Assembly: GCA_944385065.1 (NCBI GenBank)
Contig: CALWVX010000001.1
Location: 1 to 36,750 of the forward strand
Reading direction: 5' to 3'
Source of the DNA: an uncultured Oscillospiraceae bacterium
GTDB lineage: Bacteria; Bacillota; Clostridia; Oscillospirales; Oscillospiraceae
DNA: 36,750 nt
The notes beneath the pieces are model-generated. The model worked only from the letters and a program-made list of their open reading frames with translations, did no database searches and was not told the DNA's origin. The position numbers and the translations under genes are program-made. Positions within the stretch are counted from its first letter, which is position 1. Every line of letters begins with the position of its first letter. Shown here piece by piece: positions 23,081-30,755 of this stretch.

Positions 23081-23583
23081 GGCTGCTCCTCCGCCTGCTC
23101 CTGCTCCTCGGCCATGGCGTCCAATTCCTCACTGGTGTACAGCCGGTCTGTGAGCTCCACATACAGGTGGCCGTCCAAATGGGCCAGCTCATGGCAGAAG
23201 CACCGGGCCACCACCTGGGTGCCCTCCGCCTCGAACCACTGCCCAGTCCGGTCCTGCGCCCGGACCTTGACCCAGTCGGGCCGCTTGACATAGCCCCACT
23301 TGCCCGGCACGGACAGACAGCCCTCCAGACCGTCCTGCTCCCCGCTCTGATCCACGATCTCGGGGTTGACCAGCTCCAGCATCTCGCCGCTCTCGTCCAC
23401 CACAATGACCGCCCGGCGGAGGATCCCAACCTGAGGGGCGGCCAGCCCCAGCCCGTTGGCCTGTGCCAGCGTCTCTTTCAGATCATCCAGCAGATCAGCC
23501 AGTTTTTCATCAAAGTTGGTGACAGGGTGGCACTTCTTCGTCAGCGCGGGGTCCCCTTCCACCAGAATCTTGCGGATCGCCAT
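23077..23583 (-). CDS. def: Peptide deformylase
   Basis: Removes the formyl group from the N-terminus of new proteins; a ferrous or zinc metalloenzyme. The 168-residue protein has the three PDF motifs: GLGLAAPQVG (about 44-53), EGCLSVPG (Cys89 as metal ligand) and a metal-binding HELAHLDG (His131, Glu132, His135). In the third motif Ala134 replaces the Asp usual in HExDH; the essential HExxH residues are intact. The C-terminus is an acidic Glu/Gln-rich tail (SEELDAMAEEQEQAEEQ). The ATG at 23583 has AAGGAGAATATGCT upstream. It overlaps fmt by 4 bases. Confidence 0.97.
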   Translation of the reverse strand: MAIRKILVEGDPALTKKCHPVTNFDEKLADLLDDLKETLAQANGLGLAAPQVGILRRAVIVVDESGEMLELVNPEIVDQSGEQDGLEGCLSVPGKWGYVKRPDWVKVRAQDRTGQWFEAEGTQVVARCFCHELAHLDGHLYVELTDRLYTSEELDAMAEEQEQAEEQP

Positions 23584-23618
23584 AGCATATTCTCCTTTGT
23601 TTTCAATTTTGTCCCGCC

Positions 23619-23639
23619 GCGGCCTTCTGCGAAGGCCGC
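23619..23639 (-). terminator. Hairpin between priA and def
   Basis: A 9-bp stem, GCGGCCTTC / GAAGGCCGC, with a 3-base loop lies 5 bases after the priA stop. There is no T-run, so it may be an mRNA-processing or stability element rather than a full terminator; the run continues into def. Confidence 0.35.
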
Positions 23640-23644
23640 CCGGG

Positions 23645-26113
23645 CTACATATGATAAGGGTCTATATCCGCGTAGACGGATACCCCTCTGCTCTCCTTGT
23701 CTCTGCTCACCCACCGGAGCAGACCGGCCAGCAGGCCGCGCAGCTCCCGGCTGTTTTGGGCGGAGAGCGTCAGCCGATAACGGTAGCGGTTATTCACCCG
23801 CGCCACCGCCGCCGGGGCGGGCCCCAGCAGCTTCCACGGCCCGGACAGCCGGGGCAGTTCCCGCTCCAGTTCCTGCCGCAGCCTGGCGCAGCAGCGCAGC
23901 ACCGCCTCCTCATCCGTCCCGGAAACGGTCAGCAGAATCAGATCCAGGAAGGGGGGATACTGCCGCAGCTGCCGCAGGGCGATCTCCCCCTCGTAAAAGG
24001 CGTCATAGTCCTGCCGCGCGGCACAGCGGATCACATCGTTGTCCGGGGTATAGGTCTGAATGACCGCCCGGCCCAGTCGTTCCCCCCGCCCCGCCCGGCC
24101 CACCACCTGGGTCAGCAGGGAAAAGGTGCGCTCCCCCGCCCGAAAGTCATCCACATACAGGGCCAGGTCGGGGGCAATGACGCCCACCAGAGTGACATTT
24201 TCAAAATCCAGTCCCTTGGCTACCATCTGCGTTCCCACCAGAACGGGAATTTTTTCCCGGCGGAATCGCTCCAGCAGCTCTTCATGGGGGTGGGCGGCGG
24301 AAACCGTGTCGGTATCCATCCGCAGCACCTGGGCAAAGGGATACAGCTCGCGCAGTTCCTCCTCCACCCGCTGGGTCCCGGTGCCCACAAAGTTGAGCAT
24401 TCCTCCGCAGGCGGGGCAGGCGGCGGGCAGCGGCTGGGAGAATCCGCAGTAGTGGCACATCAGCCGGTTGTTGGCCGAATGATAGGTGAGCTTGACCGAA
24501 CAGCGGGGACATTCCGGTGTCTGGCCGCACTCCCCGCAGAATACCATCCGGCTTGCCCCCCGGCGGTTGAGGAACAAAATGGACTGCTCCTGCCGCTGGA
24601 AGTTCTCCTCCAGCTCCCGGCGCAGCCGCCCGCTCAAATCGGTGGCGTTGCCCTGCCGCAGTTCCTCTTTCATGTCCACTATCGTCACCTGGGGCATGGC
24701 CCGCTGATTATAGCGCCGGCGCAGCGTGAACAGGGCGTAGCGGCCCTGACGGGCGCGGTACATGGTCTCCACCGACGGGGTGGCCGACCCCAGCACCAGC
24801 AGAGCGCCGTGCTGGACGCATCGGTACTTGGCCACCTCCCGGGCGTGATAGCGGGGCGTGTTTTCCGCCTTATAGCTGATCTCCTGCTCCTCGTCCAGAA
24901 TAATCAGCCCCAGATTCTCCAGCGGGGCGAATACCGCCGAGCGGGTGCCGATGACCACCTGAGCCTCGCCCCGGCGGATGCGCTTCCACTCGTCGTACCG
25001 CTCTCCCGCACGCAGGGAACTGTGCTGCACTGCCACCTGGCGGCCGAAGTGGGCGGAAAAGATCCGAAGCAGCTGGGGGGTGAGAACAATTTCCGGCACC
25101 AGAACCAGCGCGGTTTTGCCCCGCTCCAGGGTCCGGCGGATCAGGCTGACATAGACCTGAGTCTTTCCGCTGCCTGTCACGCCGTACAGCAGCGCTGCCG
25201 CCGCCTGTCCTCGGGCCGCCATCTGGTCCAGCCCCTCAAAAGCCGCGCGCTGCTCGTCGTTCAGAATCGGAGGCGGAGCGGGCTCCACCTCCTCCCAGGA
25301 GGGACGGCGGAACACCTCCTGGGTTTCCAGCGTCAGGATTCCGCTTTTTTCCAGGGACTTCAGCGTGGGCATGGAGGCCCCGGTAAAATAGCACAGCTCC
25401 TTGGCCGAAGCGGCCCCCAGGGCGCACAGCAGCTCGGTGACCGCGTAGCGCAGCGGCGCGCTGCGCCGGCGCGGGGTCACAAGGGCCATGGCGTCCTCGG
25501 AGGAGATGGCCAGGACGGCGACCTTCTCCGTCTTGTCGCCCACCCCCCGCTGCGCACTGGTCTCCAGCACCGCCGCTCCGGCCTCGGTCAGGCGGCGGAT
25601 GGCCGGGTTCGGGTCCGCCGGACCAAAGGCCAGACGAATCTGCTCCATGTCCCCCGCCCCGCCCCAGCTCCACAGCAGGTCCAGCAGCTTTTGCGCGGAG
25701 GGGGCGTCTCCGGCGGCCGCCAAGGCCGTCTCCCGGTCCAGGCCCGGGACCAGGGACACCCGATCCCGCAGAGAAAACGTCAGACCGGCGGGGAGCATGG
25801 CCTTGACACAGTCGTACATCGTGCAGAAGTATCGCTCCCGCATCCAGAGAGCCAGCTGTATCCCTTTGCGGTCCAGCACCGGCTCCTCATCCAGCGCGGC
25901 CTGAATCAGCTTCAGATTCCGGCCGGCAGAACCCTCCTCCTGAATGGACAGGACGATGCCCTCCGAGGCCCGGTTTCCGGCGGCAAAGGGAATCAGAACC
26001 CGCATGCCAGGGATCAGGCGGCCCTCCAGCTGACTGGGAACCAGATAGTCATAGGGCCGGTCAATGGAATAGACCGCCCTGGCCACGGCCACCTTTGCAA
26101 TCAACCGTCCCAC
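23645..26113 (-). CDS. priA: Primosomal replication restart helicase PriA
   Basis: PriA recognises stalled forks and reloads the replicative helicase. The 822-residue protein has an N-terminal DNA-binding region (KVAVARAVYSIDRPYDYLVP), a winged-helix middle, and a helicase core with Walker A GVTGSGKTQVY and Walker B LIILDEEQEISYK. The motif reads DEEQ where most PriA proteins have DEEH. Zinc-binding cysteines follow inside the helicase core (CGECGQTPECPRC ... CHYCG ... CPACGG), then helicase motifs V and VI in GTQMVAKGLDF and TQVVGRAGRGERLG. The start is GTG at 26113 with AGGAGG upstream. coaBC, which often lies between rpoZ and priA in Firmicutes, is missing here. Confidence 0.98.
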   Translation of the reverse strand: MGRLIAKVAVARAVYSIDRPYDYLVPSQLEGRLIPGMRVLIPFAAGNRASEGIVLSIQEEGSAGRNLKLIQAALDEEPVLDRKGIQLALWMRERYFCTMYDCVKAMLPAGLTFSLRDRVSLVPGLDRETALAAAGDAPSAQKLLDLLWSWGGAGDMEQIRLAFGPADPNPAIRRLTEAGAAVLETSAQRGVGDKTEKVAVLAISSEDAMALVTPRRRSAPLRYAVTELLCALGAASAKELCYFTGASMPTLKSLEKSGILTLETQEVFRRPSWEEVEPAPPPILNDEQRAAFEGLDQMAARGQAAAALLYGVTGSGKTQVYVSLIRRTLERGKTALVLVPEIVLTPQLLRIFSAHFGRQVAVQHSSLRAGERYDEWKRIRRGEAQVVIGTRSAVFAPLENLGLIILDEEQEISYKAENTPRYHAREVAKYRCVQHGALLVLGSATPSVETMYRARQGRYALFTLRRRYNQRAMPQVTIVDMKEELRQGNATDLSGRLRRELEENFQRQEQSILFLNRRGASRMVFCGECGQTPECPRCSVKLTYHSANNRLMCHYCGFSQPLPAACPACGGMLNFVGTGTQRVEEELRELYPFAQVLRMDTDTVSAAHPHEELLERFRREKIPVLVGTQMVAKGLDFENVTLVGVIAPDLALYVDDFRAGERTFSLLTQVVGRAGRGERLGRAVIQTYTPDNDVIRCAARQDYDAFYEGEIALRQLRQYPPFLDLILLTVSGTDEEAVLRCCARLRQELERELPRLSGPWKLLGPAPAAVARVNNRYRYRLTLSAQNSRELRGLLAGLLRWVSRDKESRGVSVYADIDPYHM

Positions 26114-26137
26114 AGCCGCACCTCCTAAAACGCCAGG

Positions 26138-26177
26138 AAAGCAAGCGAAGGCGGGCCCTGCCCCCTGCGCTTGCTTT
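26138..26177 (-). terminator. Long hairpin between rpoZ and priA
   Basis: AAAGCAAGCG (26138-26147) pairs with CGCTTGCTTT (26168-26177), and the 20-base loop can pair further (AGGCGGG with CCCCCT). The minus-strand tail is TTTCCTGGCGTTTT. It lies 6 bases beyond the rpoZ stop and could be a partial terminator within the run. Confidence 0.45.
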
Positions 26178-26183
26178 TTGCAC

Positions 26184-26450
26184 TCACTCCTGGCTGTCCT
26201 CCGGCTCCTGCGCGGGCACAGACTCCTCCTCTGCCCCGGCCTCCTGATCCGCCTCGTGGGCGGAAGATGCCTCCAGCTTGCCGTCGGCTACCTCCTGAAT
26301 CGCAATGCTCACCGGCTTCTCCTCCAGCGGGATACCGGACAGCTCGGCCTCATGGGCAATGTGGCGGGCCCGGCAGGCCACCACATTCACCAGCTCGTAC
26401 CGGCTGGGGATGTGCTTGAGCAGATCTTTCATGGCAGGATACAGCATCAT
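26184..26450 (-). CDS. rpoZ: RNA polymerase omega subunit
   Basis: The small omega subunit helps assemble RNA polymerase by holding the beta' subunit. The 88-residue protein has the diagnostic core DLLKHIPSRYELVNVVACRARHI (about residues 8-30), then the KPVSIAIQEVADGKL segment. A low-complexity acidic tail rich in Glu and Ala (EADQEAGAEEESVPAQEPED) follows, longer than in Bacillus. Tandem ATGs at 26450 and 26447 are the possible starts, with AAAGGAGCG about 10 bases before the first; a longer frame upstream has no family similarity. It lies 53 bases after gmk, the usual order. Confidence 0.95.
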   Translation of the reverse strand: MMLYPAMKDLLKHIPSRYELVNVVACRARHIAHEAELSGIPLEEKPVSIAIQEVADGKLEASSAHEADQEAGAEEESVPAQEPEDSQE

Positions 26451-26503
26451 AACAAAAACGCTCCTTTGTTTTGGTCGTATTTTTTTGAGAAACAAGCTGG
26501 TCG

Positions 26504-27115
26504 TTATGCAAACTGGGTCAGAATAGACCGCCGGTTTTCCACGCGGCACTCGGCCGCGGTGAGAATCGCCTCAATCTCCCCCACCGCATCGGATACCTTG
26601 TCATTGATCACCAGATAGTCATAGTTGGGAATCTCCCGGAACTCCACCTTCGCCTTTTCCAGGCGGCCGGCGATCACGTCCTCACTGTCCGTATTGCGCC
26701 GGTGAAGGCGGCGGGACAGCTCCTCGAAGGAGGGGGGGATAATGAAGATAAACAGGGCGTCGGGGCATCGGGCCTTTACCTTGGCCGCCCCCTGGACCTC
26801 AATATCCAGCAGCACGTCGATTCCGGCGTCCAGACGCTCCTGAATGGCCTTTAGGGAGGTGCCGTAATAGTTATTCACATATTCGGCGTACTCCAGCAGC
26901 TCATTGCGGGCAATCATCCCCTCAAACTCGTCCCGGGAGACAAAGCAGTAGTTCACGCCGTCCTGCTCCCCCACCCGGGGCTGCCGGGTGGTATAGGATA
27001 CAGAGAAATAAATATTGTCCCGCTGGCTGAGCAGCTCGGCAATCACCGTGCTCTTGCCCACGCCCGACGGACCGGACAGCACAATCAGCTGTCCCCTCTC
27101 CTTTTTTTTATTCAC
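26504..27115 (-). CDS. gmk: Guanylate kinase
   Basis: Converts GMP to GDP with ATP. The 203-residue protein has the P-loop LSGPSGVGKST (about 13-23), the GMP-binding segment FSVSYTTRQPRVGEQDGVNYCF, EYAEYVNNYYGTS, and LLDIEVQGAAKVKARCPDALFIFIIPPS, followed by the lid region RLHRRNTDSEDVIAGRL. The GTG start at 27115 overlaps the stop of the remA-like gene (GTGA), with GGGGG seven bases before it. Confidence 0.98.
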   Translation of the reverse strand: MNKKKERGQLIVLSGPSGVGKSTVIAELLSQRDNIYFSVSYTTRQPRVGEQDGVNYCFVSRDEFEGMIARNELLEYAEYVNNYYGTSLKAIQERLDAGIDVLLDIEVQGAAKVKARCPDALFIFIIPPSFEELSRRLHRRNTDSEDVIAGRLEKAKVEFREIPNYDYLVINDKVSDAVGEIEAILTAAECRVENRRSILTQFA

Positions 27116-27366
27116 AGCTCGTCCCCCTTTTCTTCCCCGCCCAGCCTGCGGGCGATAACCTCTGGGCTCAGGGCGGACAGCACCAGATGGTCGTTATCCA
27201 AAATCAGCACACCCTGGGTGCGCCGGCCGTAGGTGGCGTCGATCAGCTGCCCCCGGTCCCGGGCCTCCTGGACCATCCGCTTAATAGGGGCCGAGTCGGG
27301 GCTGACCACGGCAATCAGCCGGCCGGCAGCCACCAGATTGCCGAACCCAATGTCGATCAGTTTCAC
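27112..27366 (-). CDS. remA: RemA-type DNA-binding regulator (DUF370)
   Basis: The 84-residue protein matches the extracellular matrix regulator RemA along its whole length: KLIDIGFGNLVAAGRLIAVV, SPDSAPIKRMVQEARDRGQL, IDATYGRRTQGVLILDND, and HLVLSALSPEVIARRL. In B. subtilis RemA is a ring-forming DNA-binding protein that activates matrix and osmoprotection genes; in non-matrix-forming clostridia the targets are not known. A GTG at 27375 also opens the frame, but AGAGG lies about 8 bases before the GTG at 27366, which gives the usual N-terminus. The yicC-remA-gmk-rpoZ order is that of B. subtilis. Confidence 0.95.
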   Translation of the reverse strand: MKLIDIGFGNLVAAGRLIAVVSPDSAPIKRMVQEARDRGQLIDATYGRRTQGVLILDNDHLVLSALSPEVIARRLGGEEKGDEL

Positions 27367-27377
27367 CCCGGCCACCT

Positions 27378-28268
27378 CTATTCGATATTCTGGACTTGTT
27401 CCCGAATCTTTTCAATCTCCGCCTTGATGTCCACCACCTGCCGGGCAATATCCAGGTCGGAGCACTTGGAGCCGATGGTATTGGCCTCCCGATTGAACTC
27501 CTGAATCAGGAAGTCCAGCTTCCGCCCCACCGGGCCGCCCCGGGACAGCAGCTCCCGCAGCTGACCAATGTGGCTGCGCAGGCGTACCGTCTCCTCGTCC
27601 ACCGCAACCTTGTCGGCAAAAATGGCCGCCTCGGTGAGAATGCGGGCGGGGTCCATCTGCGTATTGGAGAGCACCTCCTGCATCCGGGCCTCCAGCTTGG
27701 CGCGATACTCGGCCACCGTCTGAGGCGAGCGCGCCTCAACCTGGGACACCATATCCTCAATGGCGGCCGCCCGGTTGAGAATATCCTCCCGGAGCCGCTC
27801 GCCCTCCCGGGTGCGCATCTGATCGAAATCCGCCAGCGCCCGGTCCAGCACAGCGCAGATCTCCCGCGCGGTCTGCTCCGCGTCCTCTTCCACCTTTTCC
27901 GCCACCAGCACCTCGGGGAACCGGGACAGCAGGGAGACGGAGATGTCCCCCGTCCCAAGGGAGTAGTCCCGGGCCAGCTGGGTCAGGGCGGCATAATAGG
28001 CGTCAGCCGCCGGCTTGTTCACCGTCACCTTCACCTGCTCGGCCCCGGCGCTGTCCAGGGTGACAAACACATCCACCTTCCCACGGGAAATGGTGTTCTG
28101 CACCCGCCCCTTGACGGCCTCCTCCGCAAACAGATAGAGCCTCGGGATGCGCACGCTGCAGTCCAGATAGCGGTTGTTCACCGACCGCACCTCTACGGTG
28201 ATGGTTCCCCCCTGTGTGGTTTCCTCCGCCCGGCCGTAGCCGGTCATACTCTTGACCAAATTGGTCAC
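27378..28268 (-). CDS. yicC: YicC/YloC family endoribonuclease
   Basis: The 296-residue protein has the family signatures SMTGYGRAEE near the N-terminus, VEVRSVNNRYLDCSVRIPR, RGKVDVFVTLD, and at the C-terminus GRKLDFLIQEFNREANTIGSKC and IKAEIEKIREQVQNIE. E. coli YicC is an endoribonuclease reported to act on small RNAs such as RyhB; YloC of Bacillus is in the same family. The GTG at 28268 is used, with AGGAG 7 bases upstream; a TTG three codons on also has AAGGAG in range. It is 10 bases after the membrane-protein gene. Confidence 0.95.
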   Translation of the reverse strand: MTNLVKSMTGYGRAEETTQGGTITVEVRSVNNRYLDCSVRIPRLYLFAEEAVKGRVQNTISRGKVDVFVTLDSAGAEQVKVTVNKPAADAYYAALTQLARDYSLGTGDISVSLLSRFPEVLVAEKVEEDAEQTAREICAVLDRALADFDQMRTREGERLREDILNRAAAIEDMVSQVEARSPQTVAEYRAKLEARMQEVLSNTQMDPARILTEAAIFADKVAVDEETVRLRSHIGQLRELLSRGGPVGRKLDFLIQEFNREANTIGSKCSDLDIARQVVDIKAEIEKIREQVQNIE

Positions 28269-28278
28269 ACTCCTTCTC

Positions 28279-28803
28279 CTATCCCCTCCGCCGGGCGCTC
28301 AGGCGAGCCCGAAGCAGCCCCACCAGACGGAACAGGCCAATATCATAGATCACAAATATCACGTTTCCGCCCCCATACAACAGGGGAAGGCTGTTGGACA
28401 GCCAGGCCGGCGGGTCCGGAAGGAACAGCTCCCGGAAGAAAAACCAGCACACTGTGAGCACCAGATTGAAGAACACCAGCTTGAGGGCCCACTCCACCGG
28501 CAGGCGGCGCAGACTCTCAATGGCCCCCTTCACCACAGGATACAGCCCCAGAAACACCAGAAACAGCAGGGCGACTCCCTTGTCCGGCAGAAGCAGCAGA
28601 CCCAGCAGCCCCGCCGCCCCCCAGCACAGGTAACCCGCCGCCCGTCCGGCGGCCACAGCGGCGGCCATCGGGCACAGGCCGCCCACGGCGGTCAGACCGA
28701 TCCGGCCTGACGGAGCCACGCAGGCCAGCCACAGAAGCGCCAGCGCCCCGGCGGCCAGAACACCGCCCAGCGCGATCCGCCCGCCTGTCTCATGCCGGCC
28801 CAT
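28279..28803 (-). CDS. Unrecognised multi-span membrane protein
   Basis: A 174-residue protein I cannot assign to a named family. About five hydrophobic helices are visible (around residues 10-30, 36-60, 62-88, 105-122 and 140-162), with short loops and a basic end (RARLSARRRG). A motif FLGLYPVVKGAIESLRRLPV, with positive charges between helices 3 and 4, and ELFLPDPPAWL before the last helix stand out. The ATG at 28803 follows the stop of the J-domain gene with no base between them (TAAATG), so translation is very probably coupled. It lies between the J-domain/DUF5685 pair and yicC. A scaffold or a small-molecule transporter are both possible; nothing favours either. Confidence 0.85.
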   Translation of the reverse strand: MGRHETGGRIALGGVLAAGALALLWLACVAPSGRIGLTAVGGLCPMAAAVAAGRAAGYLCWGAAGLLGLLLLPDKGVALLFLVFLGLYPVVKGAIESLRRLPVEWALKLVFFNLVLTVCWFFFRELFLPDPPAWLSNSLPLLYGGGNVIFVIYDIGLFRLVGLLRARLSARRRG

Positions 28804-29415
28804 TTAGCAGTTCCCCCCGCCGCACAGGCAGTTCAGGCACAGCATGGTGGAGCAGCAGTCCATCGCGTCCATACCGCTGCTGTATCCGGCGGGGCGATAG
28901 CCCCCCGCGGTCCCCCGCTGCATCACGGCCAGAGCCTGGCGGTATTCCATGTTGTTGGGCTCCATCTGCACCGCCCGGGTATAGTTCTGCATGGCCTCGT
29001 CCATCCAGCCCTTCCGATAGGCAATGCTGCCGCTGAGGAAATACCACTCTCCGTCCTTCTGATTCACCTCATACAGCAGCCGCTCGGCGCTGTCCAGATC
29101 GCCCGCATTGATCAGGGTGCGGATCCGGGCATAGGTCTGATTGGACGCGGAGGAATATCCCCCCTGATAGGAGGACTGATACGAGGAGGAATACCCGCCG
29201 CTGTAACCGCCGGAGGAACCTCCCCCGGCGCGCTGCTTGGTGATCTGGTCGTAGGCCTCGTTGATCTCCTTCATTTTCTCCTCGGCCAGGTCGGCCAGGG
29301 GATTGTTCTGATAGTTATCCGGATGATATTTCCGGGCCAGCTCCCGATAGGCCTTTTTGACCTCCTCATCACTGGCGTTGGGGCTGACCCCCAGGACGCT
29401 GTATGGATCGTTCAT
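28804..29415 (-). CDS. J-domain protein with TPR-like repeats and a cysteine-rich tail
   Basis: The 203-residue protein starts with a complete J domain (PYSVLGVSPNASDEEVKKAY, HPD at 31-33, EINEAYDQI to about residue 60), so it should stimulate the ATPase of an Hsp70 such as DnaK. A Gly/Ser/Tyr-rich linker (about 63-93) follows, then two or three TPR-like helical pairs (YARIRTLINAGDLDSAERLLYEV, YFLSGSIAYRKGWMDEAMQN, YTRAVQMEPNNMEYRQAL). The C-terminus has six cysteines (MDCCSTMLCLNCLCGGGNC), which may bind a metal. It lacks the G/F, zinc-finger and C-terminal domains of DnaJ, so it is not the housekeeping DnaJ. The ATG at 29415 overlaps the DUF5685 stop (ATGA); a TTG five codons earlier lacks a ribosome-binding site. 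Confidence 0.93.
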   Translation of the reverse strand: MNDPYSVLGVSPNASDEEVKKAYRELARKYHPDNYQNNPLADLAEEKMKEINEAYDQITKQRAGGGSSGGYSGGYSSSYQSSYQGGYSSASNQTYARIRTLINAGDLDSAERLLYEVNQKDGEWYFLSGSIAYRKGWMDEAMQNYTRAVQMEPNNMEYRQALAVMQRGTAGGYRPAGYSSGMDAMDCCSTMLCLNCLCGGGNC

Positions 29416-30278
29416 GTGTCGTTTCTCCAAATCTTTTGTTTTTTAATCTGGGCCCAGCTGCCGTCAAAGACGCTCTTCTGCACCAGAGGCAGTCCCAGAT
29501 AGATGATATTTTCCAGCAGAGGACGGCGGCAGCCGAACTCTCCCAGCTGGAGGGCGGCCCCCATCTGGGCCAGAGACTGGTCCATCGTCAGGGCCAGAGC
29601 CTCGTCATCTCCCTCCGAACCGTATCGGGCGGCCACCGGATTATACCGGCCATGGGACAGATCCTCCGCCAGGTCGTCCCGGGCATCGGCCAGATAGATC
29701 CACCGCCCCAGGTGATAGAGCAGCTGCTCCAGCACCTGGCCCTGCTTCCCTTCCGCCGGGGCGGCGGCCTGAAGCAGGCGGGCAAAGGTATCCGCCGTCC
29801 GGTCCAGTGAAGGGCAGTTCTCCTGCTCCAGCCGGGCCAGTTCTCCCAGACAGCCGCGCACAGTCCGGTCAAAGTCCGGCCGGCGGCGGGCCGCTTTCCT
29901 GTAGGCCCCCTTCAGTGCCAGACAGGCCGCACGGGCGGGCAGGCCCTGGAAAAATCCCTCGTCCGCCACCGCGTCCCGCAGCTTCCACCAGGCCAGGATC
30001 ACACTTTCATCGGCGGCCAGCTCCAGGGCCGGACTGTCCGGACACATCTGTTTCTTGATCAGCGGATTGGCATGGCACCGCCCTCTGCAATAGGAGGGCC
30101 GCTCCTCCGGTGACCACAGGGCCAGGGTCAGAAAGGTGAAGTCAAAATTCAGAAGCAGAGGGGCAATCAGACCGAACCTCCGGCGAAGACACCGGCACAG
30201 GCCGCAGTAGGACGCTCTGTAAAGGTCAAAGTCCTTACATTTCAGCTCCGAGCGGAGCGGGCGCACATAGCCGAACAC
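29412..30278 (-). CDS. DUF5685 family protein
   Basis: A 288-residue, mostly helical protein starting with GTG at 30278. The N-terminus FGYVRPLRSELKCKDFDLYR and SYCGLCRCLRRRFG, with a cysteine cluster (Cys25, 28, 30, then Cys64, 68 and 79), are as I remember DUF5685; the function is unknown. Two acidic motifs stand out: KLRDAVADEG (Asp102, Asp106) and DARDDLAEDLSHGRYNP (198-214). They are spaced about 95 residues apart, like the paired Asp motifs of squalene/phytoene-synthase-like proteins. There is no signal peptide. It lies 15 bases after the rseC-like gene and is coupled to the J-domain gene by an ATGA overlap, which suggests that the two proteins act together. Confidence 0.88.
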   Translation of the reverse strand: MFGYVRPLRSELKCKDFDLYRASYCGLCRCLRRRFGLIAPLLLNFDFTFLTLALWSPEERPSYCRGRCHANPLIKKQMCPDSPALELAADESVILAWWKLRDAVADEGFFQGLPARAACLALKGAYRKAARRRPDFDRTVRGCLGELARLEQENCPSLDRTADTFARLLQAAAPAEGKQGQVLEQLLYHLGRWIYLADARDDLAEDLSHGRYNPVAARYGSEGDDEALALTMDQSLAQMGAALQLGEFGCRRPLLENIIYLGLPLVQKSVFDGSWAQIKKQKIWRNDT

Positions 30279-30293
30279 GCTCCCGCACTCCCC

Positions 30294-30719
30294 TCACGGC
30301 CGCAGGTACTTCAGAATGGCAAACTCAGGGGCCTGACTTTTCAGAATGGAACGGTTCAACAGCACCGCGGGGATAAATCCCACCAGCAGTCCCGCCAGCG
30401 CCGCCAGGATGGACAGCCCCTCTCCCAGATGGAACAGGGAGTCGCCGGCCAGATACCCCAGCACCAGCCCCACGCAGGGCAGGGCGAACACCACCACCGA
30501 GGTACTGATGTTGTGTCCTCCGGTAGGCTCCACCTCCACCATATCCCCCGGCTTGGCCCCAATGGGATTGGAGGCCAGGGCCAGAATCTCCTCCGTCGGC
30601 CGCTGGGTGCAGCCGGCACAGGCTCCATCACAGTGCAGCCCGCACTCCATCTGCCGCAGCAGAGAGACCTGGGCCACGCCGTCCCGAACAATTTTCTTGA
30701 CAATTGCGTTTTGTACCAT
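30294..30719 (-). CDS. RseC/MucC family protein (SoxR-reducing system type)
   Basis: The 141-residue membrane protein has an N-terminal cytoplasmic part with four cysteines (MECGLHCDGACAGC, about residues 24-37), a beta-rich stretch (KPGDMVEVEP), and two hydrophobic helices (about 71-91 and 99-119). This is the RseC/MucC layout. In E. coli RseC belongs to the system that re-reduces SoxR together with the Rsx complex; in clostridia it is commonly associated with Rnf electron transport. No rnf genes are in this window, so the link is inference. It lies between cdaR (36 bases) and the DUF5685 gene (15 bases). Confidence 0.9.
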   Translation of the reverse strand: MVQNAIVKKIVRDGVAQVSLLRQMECGLHCDGACAGCTQRPTEEILALASNPIGAKPGDMVEVEPTGGHNISTSVVVFALPCVGLVLGYLAGDSLFHLGEGLSILAALAGLLVGFIPAVLLNRSILKSQAPEFAILKYLRP

Positions 30720-30755
30720 TGCAAAGCTCCTCCAGCGTGGGGAGAGGTCCGCCTC

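Noticed and set aside
23456..26128. An 890-codon plus-strand open frame opposite priA
   Set aside because: High GC keeps the opposite frame open. The product is low-complexity His/Gln/Gly/Arg-rich with no family motif, while PriA on the other strand is complete.
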